Shown here piece by piece: positions 1-5,017 of a stretch of DNA of 6,292 nucleotides. Both the position numbers and the translations under genes were made by a program. This stretch comes from JBIOJM01 sp044450785 (GTDB taxonomy: Bacteria; Planctomycetota; Planctomycetia; Isosphaerales; Isosphaeraceae), in assembly GCA_044450785.1 (NCBI GenBank), contig JBIOJM010000465.1, forward strand, positions 1 through 6,292, read 5' to 3'. The notes under the pieces were generated by a model, which was not told where the DNA came from, made no database searches, and saw nothing but the letters and a program-made list of their open reading frames with translations. The stretch's first letter is position 1; the number at the start of each line of letters is the position of its first letter.

Positions 1-483
1 CAGCGTCGGCGTCAACGAGTCGGGACTGACGGCAATCTGGGCCAGCGAGCCCACCAGGCCGCAAGCAAGATAGACGATCAGATACCGAAACGCGCCCAAC
101 ACTTCCTCGACGTTGTCGCCGACGATCCAGAGGTACAGCATGTTGCCCAGTAAGTGCATCCAACTCCCGTGCAGGAACATCGACGTGAGCAGCGTCAGGC
201 GGATCGGGATCGGGCATGGGAAGTGGGGGCGCGCCAGGTCACGCTGCTCCCAATGCCCTCCTCGGCCGAACTGGTCGTGCACCAGCACCCGCACCGTCCT
301 CACCACCGGCTGCTCGAGGTCTTCATTGTGCGTGATCTCATAAGGAGTCGCCGCGAAGGCCAGCGTGAACTCGTCCCCTTGTTGCTGCTGAACCAGGAAC
401 GTCACCACGTTGATCGCGATCAGCGCGTAGGTCACATACGGGACGATCTGGGTGCGCTGCAGGTCGCCAAGGGGGAGGACCAT
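1..483 (-). CDS. Rhomboid-family intramembrane serine protease, C-terminus cut off by the window edge
   Basis: Rhomboids cleave transmembrane substrates inside the membrane with a Ser-His dyad. Seen: translation from the ATG at 483 is open for 161 codons to the edge. A first hydrophobic segment covers about residues 14-31 (YVTYALIAINVVTFLV), followed by a polar loop of about 65 residues. The family signature FLHGSWMHLLGNM sits at 103-115, giving the HxxxxHxxxN pattern (H105, H110, N114) that matches GlpG H145/H150/N154. NMLYLWIVGDNVE and a third hydrophobic segment (about 130-150) follow. The catalytic GxSG serine and second histidine would lie to the left of the window, so activity cannot be judged here. 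The start is the first ATG; a modest GAGGATGAG lies 8 nt upstream (492-500). The gene is 47 bp downstream of the unknown 184-residue gene on the same strand, so they may be cotranscribed. The family call is firm; the substrate is unknown. Confidence 0.92.
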   Translation of the reverse strand, partial: MVLPLGDLQRTQIVPYVTYALIAINVVTFLVQQQQGDEFTLAFAATPYEITHNEDLEQPVVRTVRVLVHDQFGRGGHWEQRDLARPHFPCPIPIRLTLLTSMFLHGSWMHLLGNMLYLWIVGDNVEEVLGAFRYLIVYLACGLVGSLAQIAVSPDSLTPTL

Positions 484-499
484 GATCGGGGCTCATCCT

Positions 500-523
500 C
501 AGTAGACAGTAGGCAGTAGGCAG
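500..523. repeat. Heptanucleotide tandem repeat (CAGTAGG)n, about 3.4 copies
   Basis: Three adjacent 7-nt units occur at 500-506 (CAGTAGA), 507-513 and 514-520 (both CAGTAGG), plus a partial CAG at 521-523. Read on the minus strand it is a CCTACTG repeat that runs directly into the GAGGATGAG ribosome-site region of the rhomboid gene. Copy-number change by slippage would alter the leader between the two minus-strand genes in 7-nt steps. An effect on expression is inference. Confidence 0.6.
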
Positions 524-530
524 ATTGATC

Positions 531-1085
531 TCACACGACTACGGGGCGGGAATTTGCACCGGGCGGTAGCCCCTCCGCCTCGAACTTCTCCCACTCGCGG
601 CGTACCCGCGAGAGTCCGAAGGCGCAGAGCTCGAACTGGTCGCTGAGCCGCCGGAATACGGAACCCTGGTCGATGCCCGTGCTGAGTGTGCTGGCCAGGT
701 GGTACGAACGCTTGCCCTGCCGCTGGAAGTTGATCAGGGTGTCGGGCGAGTCGGGCCCCTGCAGCTTCGCCAAAGCTTCGGGATAGACCCCTGTCCAGAA
801 CAGGGTGAAATCGCCGACATGGCGATGACAATCGCGCCGCCTCGCGGCGTCGTCGGCCGCCTCCGCTTCCGCAACCATCGCCGTAACTTGAACAAGAGGG
901 CGTCCTTGCGTGTCACGAATTCGCCAGACACCCTGGCTCGGCACGAAGCTCGCCAGCAGCTCGGCCACGTAACCGACGAGCGACGGGTCACCGATTCCCA
1001 GCTCGTTCATGAACGCGTACTCGGTCAGGCCTCGAAACAGCCTGTGCAGCGGATGCGACTCGGGGATCACACGCAACGTGTCCAT
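531..1085 (-). CDS. Conserved-looking protein of unknown function, 184 residues
   Basis: I do not recognise the family. The product is soluble-looking, with no signal peptide or membrane segment. The N-terminal half is mixed, with short helices (HRLFRGLTEYAFMNELGI at 14-31, YVAELLASFV at 39-48). An alanine- and acid-rich stretch follows (VAEAEAADDAARRR, 71-84), then an aromatic-rich core (HVGDFTLFWTGVYPEAL, 89-105). Next come a basic segment (QRQGKRSYHLAS, 121-132) and a charged C-terminal helix (LSRVRREWEKFEAEGL, 158-173). The ATG at 1085 is well supported by GAGGAG eight nt upstream. It is the first gene of a probable two-gene unit with the rhomboid protease, which hints at an envelope-related role, but this is guilt by association only. 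Ordinary codon use and the strong ribosome site make it a real gene. Confidence 0.8.
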   Translation of the reverse strand: MDTLRVIPESHPLHRLFRGLTEYAFMNELGIGDPSLVGYVAELLASFVPSQGVWRIRDTQGRPLVQVTAMVAEAEAADDAARRRDCHRHVGDFTLFWTGVYPEALAKLQGPDSPDTLINFQRQGKRSYHLASTLSTGIDQGSVFRRLSDQFELCAFGLSRVRREWEKFEAEGLPPGANSRPVVV

Positions 1086-1093
1086 TGTGGGCG

Positions 1094-1099
1094 CTCCTC
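1094..1099 (-). promoter_or_regulatory. Shine-Dalgarno GAGGAG of the 184-residue gene
   Basis: CTCCTC on the plus strand reads GAGGAG on the minus strand, 8 nt before the ATG at 1085. This fixes the start of the unknown gene. Confidence 0.75.
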
Positions 1100-1420
1100 A
1101 CCCATGGGTCTCGACCGTTTGTGAAAGGTGGAAAACCGAGGCAAACGAAATGGTTGTCGAGCGGGTCGTGTCACCGGAGAGGAAGCAAAAATCGTCTGTC
1201 CCCAGCGAATTTTACGGCAGGCGGCGAAAGTGTTCAACCGCTGTTTTCCGGAAGCAACAGAACGGCGGTGGGGACGGCGCGTCGGAAAATCGGGGGGAAA
1301 AGCATCCTATGCCGCCGCCTCGCGAGCCGGGGCGCGCGACCTGCGATTGCGACATAAGGTCCACAACACCATGAGCTTGGGTCGCCTTTGCCTCTTCCTT
1401 GCACCGTGTGATGCTCCGGC

Positions 1421-1449
1421 TTGATGCAATCGGCGCTTCCTGGCATGAT
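1421..1449 (+). promoter_or_regulatory. Weak candidate sigma-70-type promoter for the beta-CASP nuclease
   Basis: TTGATG (1421-1426) and CATGAT (1444-1449) are separated by 17 bp and each match four of six consensus positions. Transcription from here would give a leader of about 180 nt containing the 1575-1591 hairpin. Planctomycete promoters are poorly defined, so this is a low-confidence call. Confidence 0.25.
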
Positions 1450-1574
1450 GGAATGATTAACATCAACGGGGAGAGTGGGACCGCGGGCCGTGCTCGGTCT
1501 CCACGTCCAGCGGGGCGAGTGGGGCCGGACCGGGACAAGGACGATCGGCCGCGAGAAAGGGCGATCGCGCTGCC

Positions 1575-1591
1575 AGGCACGGAGCGTGCCT
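1575..1591 (+). repeat. Short perfect hairpin, 7-bp stem and GAG loop
   Basis: AGGCACG (1575-1581), GAG loop, CGTGCCT (1585-1591) form a perfect inverted repeat, 45 nt before the TTG start of the nuclease gene. An 8-bp palindrome, GCACGTGC (1608-1615), follows and could compete for pairing. It could be a dispersed short repeat or a leader hairpin; no T-run follows, so it is not a standard terminator. Confidence 0.4.
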
Positions 1592-1622
1592 CCGCGGCGG
1601 CGCCGGGGCACGTGCGATCGTC

Positions 1623-1630
1623 GGGAGGGA
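1623..1630 (+). promoter_or_regulatory. Shine-Dalgarno GGGAGGGA deciding the TTG start
   Basis: GGGAGGGA ends 6 nt before the TTG at 1637. The far-upstream in-frame GTG at 1475 has only a weak GGGGAGA nearby (1468-1474), directly abutting it without proper spacing. This site therefore selects the TTG as the initiation codon. Confidence 0.75.
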
Positions 1631-1636
1631 CCTTGG

Positions 1637-3022
1637 TTGCGAATCACGTTCCACGGCGCGACCCGGCAGGTGACCGGGAGCGCTCATTTGCTGGAGATCG
1701 GCTCCCGGCGGATTTTGCTCGACTTTGGGTTGTTTAATTCCGAGCGGATTGATCCCAGCAGCCCCAACCGCCAGCTCTCGTTCGACCCTCGCGCGCTCGA
1801 CGCGGTGATCGTCTCACACGCCCATAACGACCACATTGGGCGTATCCCCTGTTTGATTCGGGCGGGCTATGCGGGGCCGATCTATACCACGCCGGCCACC
1901 GGCGACATCGCCAACGTCATGCTCCGCGACAGCGCGCGGATCCAGCGTGAGGAGGTGCGCAACGCCCATCTGAAATATCCCCACGTCGAAGTCCCCGAGC
2001 CGTTGTTTGAGCTGATCGACGTCGAGTTGCTGGTGGAGCACCTCCGGCGCCTACCGTACGGCCAACCCATGGAAGTCGTGCCTGACGTGACCCTGACCTA
2101 CTTCGACGCCGGCCACATCCTTGGCTCGGCGATCGTCCAGCTCGACTGTCGCGAAAACGGCCGCCCCCGTCGTTTCGTTTTTACCGGTGACCTTGGCCGG
2201 CGGAACACTCACCTCCTGCCCGACCCCACCGTGATCCAGAACATCGACATTCTGGTCTCCGAAAGCACCTACGGCAGCCGCGAGCTCGATCCCTACGACC
2301 GGCTGATCAAGCAATTGCACGCGATCGTCGCCCGGGCCACCCGGCTTCAGAGCAAGATCGTCATCCCCGCCTTCAGCCTGGGGCGGACCCAGCGGATGGT
2401 CTATTGCCTCCAGGAGCTGTTCGCAGTGCACAAGGTCCGCCCCATCCCGATCTACGTCGACAGCCCGCTCTCGATGCGCCTGACCGAGATCCACCGCGAT
2501 CACCCCGACGCCTTCACGCCGCAAGCCCGCGCCTTGATGGACAAGGACCCGCTCTATTTCGGCTCGAAGTACGTCGAGTTCTGCGCCACCTGGGACGACT
2601 CGCGCCGGCTCAACTACTTGAACGGCCCCATGGTGATCATCGCCTCGGCCGGCATGTGCGAGGCCGGCCGCATCCGCCATCATTTGCGGCATGTGGTCTC
2701 CGACCCCGACAACGCGATCGTGATCGTCAGCTTCCAGGCCGAGGGAACCCTGGGCCGCCAGATCTCCGACGGCGTCGAACGCATCCAGATCTTCGACCAG
2801 TGGTACGACCTGAACGCCGCGGTCTATGTGCTCGACGGCTTCTCCGGCCACGCCGACCGCAACGACCTTGCCTGGTGGTACGGGCAGACCGGCGGCGGCA
2901 TCGAGCAAGCCTTCCTGGTGCACGGCGAGCCCGAGTCGATGCAGGCCCTCGCTCCCCTCCTCCAGCCATTTGTCCAAACCCCCGTCCAGATTCCCGAGCT
3001 GCACGCCAGCTTCGAGGTCTGA
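1637..3022 (+). CDS. Metallo-beta-lactamase/beta-CASP RNA-processing nuclease (CPSF73-like), 461 residues
   Basis: A cytoplasmic zinc-dependent ribonuclease of the family containing Thermus TTHA0252 and eukaryotic CPSF73; RNA is the expected substrate. Seen, numbered from the TTG start: N-terminus MRITFHGATRQVTGS; motif 2 HAHNDHIG with H61, H63, D65, H66; motif 3 GHILGSA with H160; motif 4 FTGDLGR with D185; beta-CASP motif A SESTYGS with E209; PAFSLGRTQR (244-253); motif B SAGMCEAGRIRHHL with H348/H349; motif C GFSGHADR with H405; and a C-terminal LVHGE with H429. These give the order lactamase fold, beta-CASP insert (about 215-340), lactamase return and RMMBL tail. The length is normal for the family. 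TTG is chosen because homologues begin at this MRITF-type strand and GGGAGGGA is correctly spaced; starting at GTG 1475 would add 54 arginine-rich residues unlike the family. All metal ligands are present, so it is probably active. Its specific RNA targets cannot be inferred. It stands alone, convergent with the downstream metallopeptidase. Confidence 0.95.
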   Translation: MRITFHGATRQVTGSAHLLEIGSRRILLDFGLFNSERIDPSSPNRQLSFDPRALDAVIVSHAHNDHIGRIPCLIRAGYAGPIYTTPATGDIANVMLRDSARIQREEVRNAHLKYPHVEVPEPLFELIDVELLVEHLRRLPYGQPMEVVPDVTLTYFDAGHILGSAIVQLDCRENGRPRRFVFTGDLGRRNTHLLPDPTVIQNIDILVSESTYGSRELDPYDRLIKQLHAIVARATRLQSKIVIPAFSLGRTQRMVYCLQELFAVHKVRPIPIYVDSPLSMRLTEIHRDHPDAFTPQARALMDKDPLYFGSKYVEFCATWDDSRRLNYLNGPMVIIASAGMCEAGRIRHHLRHVVSDPDNAIVIVSFQAEGTLGRQISDGVERIQIFDQWYDLNAAVYVLDGFSGHADRNDLAWWYGQTGGGIEQAFLVHGEPESMQALAPLLQPFVQTPVQIPELHASFEV

Positions 3023-3026
3023 AATC

Positions 3027-3070
3027 ATGGTGTCACTTCTTTTTTCCCGAGAAAAAAGGAGTGACACTAT
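3027..3070. terminator. Long palindrome between convergent genes: likely bidirectional terminator or REP-like element
   Basis: Arms 3027-3046 and 3051-3070 pair over 20 positions around a CCGA loop. All pairs are Watson-Crick in RNA except two G-U pairs (3029/3068 and 3038/3059). The core arms begin with GTGTCACT and close with C-T6-C against G-A6-G. It starts 4 nt after the nuclease stop and ends 12 nt before the metallopeptidase stop, so it would fold in both convergent transcripts. The T6 and A6 tracts are inside the stem near the loop, not after it, so it is not a textbook intrinsic terminator; dispersed palindromic repeats of this style are common in planctomycetes. Structure is seen; function is inferred. 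Confidence 0.7.
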
Positions 3071-3082
3071 TTGTCTCGCCGA

Positions 3083-4528
3083 TCAGAATCTCGCCGGATC
3101 AGAGACCATGGAACGAAGTTGAATGCGTCTAACGGGCGAGAGTTCTATCCCGGAGTTCTTGATCTGCCACGCGGTCAACTCGCGACTCACTCCGAATCGG
3201 CTTGTCAAGGTATGGACAAGATTCTCGATATCTGGGATCGATTCAGCCACTTCCTTGGCAGTCTTACGCGGAAGAAGGAGTTCGGCGGCGAAGGCATCAG
3301 CACGCTGCTCCACCCATTTCGGTACATTTCCATTCACGACGTCCACCAAGGGCAGCGCCCCGCTCCGATCAACCAGGAGATGGCAAAGTTCATGAGCAAG
3401 CGTGGCGCGGCGGGCTCCTTCGAGCGCGAAAGCGAAACGCTTGCTGTCGCTATTCATCCATATAGCGGGGCCATGTTTTGGTCCCCAACATGCGACTGCA
3501 TCGAGCAGATCGGTTTCCAGTGAAATGTCATTAATTCTTACCTGTAACTCTCTCAGAATTTTCTCTATAGCCACGTATCCACCGGCCTCGACGAACCCAT
3601 CCTGCTCTCGAATCCAGTTAGCCAGCACGTACCCTTGGTTATACGGCCGCCTGTCTTTCGTCTGCTCCAGCAGTGCCGCTGCCTCGCAGGAGAGCGAGTC
3701 GATTCTCGGCGTTTTCCGCTTTCCCTCAGCTTTCACCAGAGAGATCAACTCTCTCAGCGGCTTGATTCCGAGATAACCACGCGCCAGCCCGACTAACGCC
3801 AATGGTTCTGTAGACTCAAGATCATGCGCAGGGAGGTCAAAGGCGGACTTCAAATCCTCCGTCCCGATCAGTTCGTGGAGCTCCTCTGCGCACGAGCGAG
3901 TCGCAATCTGCACAAAATCCCAGGGATCCAAATTGCGGCGTTCGTCCCATCCCTGGACCGCAGCCTTCGAGCGGTCGTCGCTCAGACTCGCAAGCCTGGA
4001 TGAAACCGCGCCACCGAATCGGGAAAGCGTTTCGAGCATTTCATTGAGAGGTCGTCTGATGGTTGTCCTTCGGGAGCCTATGCTCATCAAATCGCCCTCC
4101 CTGATGAGCCAAACCGAGGGTAGGAAAAGTCCGTGGACTCCTCGAGCGAGATCATGGGTTTCCTCAAAGGCAAACAGCTCCTCCTCCTCTCTGCGGACGA
4201 GATGATCGGGCATTGATTGCCACCTGGATTCCGCGTCGCTTCGAAGCTCTGCTGGCCAGGTTGGCTTCAGTTCGATCGGGTAACCGGTCTCGAATTCCAG
4301 ATAACACCAAGAGTTCGAGAGGAACTCGAGCAGTTCGACCCAGCTCCATTCCACAGGAACGTTCTCTCCCACGTCGCGGAATTCACCCCACACAAGAAAC
4401 TCGCCGAGCCAAAGCAGCAACGAGCCTTTGGTTGAGTCTACCGCTGACTTTCCAGGCTTGCTTCGCACCCACTTAAGCTGAATCTGTAAGCCTTGTGCAT
4501 CTCCGAACGTGATCATTTCTTCAGCCAT
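3083..4528 (-). CDS. ImmA/IrrE-type (M78) zinc metallopeptidase with long N-terminal extension, 481 residues
   Basis: ImmA/IrrE peptidases cleave DNA-binding repressors, as ImmA does to ImmR of ICEBs1 and IrrE to DdrO in Deinococcus. Seen: ATLAHELCHLLVD at 375-387 contains HExxH (H379, E380, H383), and WVEQRADAFAAELLLP (405-420) carries the likely third zinc ligand E407 in the family's ExxAxxFAxxLLxP pattern. RRPYNQGYVLANWIRE (293-308) resembles the lead-in helix of the M78 domain. Residues 1-270 are not a family I recognise; they contain a tryptophan-rich patch (VEWSWVELLEFLSNSW, 59-74) and an acidic helix (RREEEELFAFEE, 112-123). No helix-turn-helix is evident. The ATG at 4528 has GGGAGG seven nt upstream and overlaps the small upstream gene by 16 nt, indicating translational coupling. 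Sampled GC is about 50-55% against about 70% in the neighbouring nuclease, suggesting horizontal acquisition. Peptidase assignment is strong; the target is unknown. Confidence 0.88.
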   Translation of the reverse strand: MAEEMITFGDAQGLQIQLKWVRSKPGKSAVDSTKGSLLLWLGEFLVWGEFRDVGENVPVEWSWVELLEFLSNSWCYLEFETGYPIELKPTWPAELRSDAESRWQSMPDHLVRREEEELFAFEETHDLARGVHGLFLPSVWLIREGDLMSIGSRRTTIRRPLNEMLETLSRFGGAVSSRLASLSDDRSKAAVQGWDERRNLDPWDFVQIATRSCAEELHELIGTEDLKSAFDLPAHDLESTEPLALVGLARGYLGIKPLRELISLVKAEGKRKTPRIDSLSCEAAALLEQTKDRRPYNQGYVLANWIREQDGFVEAGGYVAIEKILRELQVRINDISLETDLLDAVACWGPKHGPAIWMNSDSKRFAFALEGARRATLAHELCHLLVDRSGALPLVDVVNGNVPKWVEQRADAFAAELLLPRKTAKEVAESIPDIENLVHTLTSRFGVSRELTAWQIKNSGIELSPVRRIQLRSMVSDPARF

Positions 4529-4774
4529 TTCTCAACCTCCCTGAGGCAGCCTAGTTGCCCGGCGCGTTCGAGCAACTGGTCCTTCAAATTCCGCGGCAGA
4601 TCGCGAACGCGCTCCTGTAACTCGGGGAACCCGTGGTAGGAGATGCCAGGCTTGGTCGGCGTGGCCCGATATACCACGCCGTCCAGAACGTTGTAGATCC
4701 GATCCGGATGGGCGTGCGGCCACCTCTTGGGCAGATCTAGGGCACTTCCTCCAACTTTCAGCCTTCGAGCCCAT
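4513..4774 (-). CDS. Small protein of unknown family, apparently split by a +1 frame change; partner of the ImmA/IrrE peptidase
   Basis: The frame ending at the TGA 4515-4513 reads 74 convincing residues from 4737: DLPKRWPHAHPDRIYNVLDG, then VVYRATPTKPGISYHGFPEL, and a charged helical tail ending LREVEKWLKK. In that frame there is no ATG, GTG or TTG before the internal GTG of DGVVY; it opens after a TGA with only non-standard codons. The neighbouring frame supplies a good start: ATG at 4774, reading MGSKAESWRKCP, then degenerates into arginine/serine-rich sequence. Omitting one base near 4738 (at CCT-A) joins them into an 86-residue product. A consensus extended -10 lies 6 nt before this ATG, supporting it as the true start. 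Explanations are a sequencing indel, a recent inactivating mutation, or programmed +1 shifting; the frame is otherwise intact, so old decay is unlikely. Its end overlaps the peptidase gene by 16 nt. No HTH is recognised, and function is unknown. Confidence 0.65.
4536..4541 (-). promoter_or_regulatory. Shine-Dalgarno GGGAGG of the metallopeptidase, inside the upstream gene
   Basis: CCTCCC on the plus strand reads GGGAGG on the minus strand, 7 nt before the ATG at 4528. It lies within the last codons of the small upstream frame, which ends at 4513, so the two cistrons are tightly coupled. Confidence 0.7.
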
Positions 4775-4780
4775 TCGAGG

Positions 4781-4808
4781 ATTATAACACATCGATGGTC
4801 TCAGCAAA
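4781..4808 (-). promoter_or_regulatory. Extended -10 promoter for the small gene/metallopeptidase operon, predicted leaderless start
   Basis: On the minus strand TGTTATAAT (4789-4781) is a perfect TGnTATAAT extended -10 box. A weak TTTGCT (4808-4803) is 16 bp further upstream as -35. The box ends 6 nt before the ATG at 4774, so initiation 7 nt downstream of the box would fall on the A of that ATG, giving a leaderless mRNA. The sequence match is seen; leaderless use is inferred. Confidence 0.55.
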
Positions 4809-4949
4809 GACTCGTTCATTGCACCGTAGCGGCTGGCATGGATTGACCGGCAGACGGTTTACGAGACGCTGGTGCGGTATTATGGACGGCGGGCCGAGGC
4901 TCTGGGCCGGCGTCGCGAGCGCGGGTGGTCGCGAGCGGTGGCGGCGGAT

Positions 4950-4970
4950 CCGGCCCGACGGTGGGGCCGG
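4950..4970 (+). other. GC-only hairpin in the leader of the oxalate decarboxylase gene
   Basis: CCGGCCC (4950-4956), a 7-nt loop and GGGCCGG (4964-4970) form a perfect 7-bp all-GC stem, 35 nt before the Shine-Dalgarno of the bicupin gene. A TTTT run (4980-4983) follows but is 9 nt from the stem, so termination is doubtful. It could arise by chance at this GC content. I found no convincing promoter between 4810 and 5005. Confidence 0.3.
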
Positions 4971-5005
4971 TCTCCGTTGTTTTCACCCATTCCTGACTCA
5001 AAAGC

Positions 5006-5011
5006 GAGGAG
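5006..5011 (+). promoter_or_regulatory. Shine-Dalgarno GAGGAG of the bicupin gene
   Basis: GAGGAG lies 6 nt before the ATG at 5018. This places the start exactly so that the Tat motif SSRRGFL falls at residues 4-10. Confidence 0.75.
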
Positions 5012-5017
5012 TAGCGG

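Larger units (their letters stand above)
1086..1636. other. Divergent intergenic region without a supportable gene
   Basis: This 551-bp stretch separates the minus-strand unknown gene from the plus-strand nuclease. Short open frames of about 90-140 codons cross it on both strands. They have no ribosome site worth the name, no recognisable motif and arginine/proline-rich compositions typical of GC-rich noncoding DNA. It must hold the promoters of both flanking genes. I see one weak plus-strand candidate (1421-1449) and one hairpin (1575-1591). No tRNA cloverleaf or clear riboswitch was visible by eye. Confidence 0.6.

Noticed and set aside
1085..1424. Plus-strand frames of about 90-120 codons in the divergent intergenic region
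   Set aside because: Three overlapping frames are open at once with arginine/glycine-rich products and no ribosome site, as expected of GC-rich noncoding DNA.
1475..1636. N-terminal extension of the nuclease from GTG 1475
   Set aside because: The 54 extra residues are arginine-rich and unlike the family, which begins at the MRITF-type strand. GGGAGGGA is correctly spaced for TTG 1637.
2051..3067. Long minus-strand open frame of 338 codons
   Set aside because: It lies wholly antisense to the nuclease gene, whose motifs are unmistakable. Its start falls in the 3027-3070 palindrome and its valine/glycine/aspartate-rich product is typical of antisense frames in GC-rich genes.
4532..4819. 95-residue minus-strand frame from ATG 4819
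   Set aside because: Only its MGSKAESWRKCP segment from 4774 looks real. The upstream part precedes the predicted transcription start and the downstream part is serine/arginine-rich sequence out of frame with the better small-gene body.
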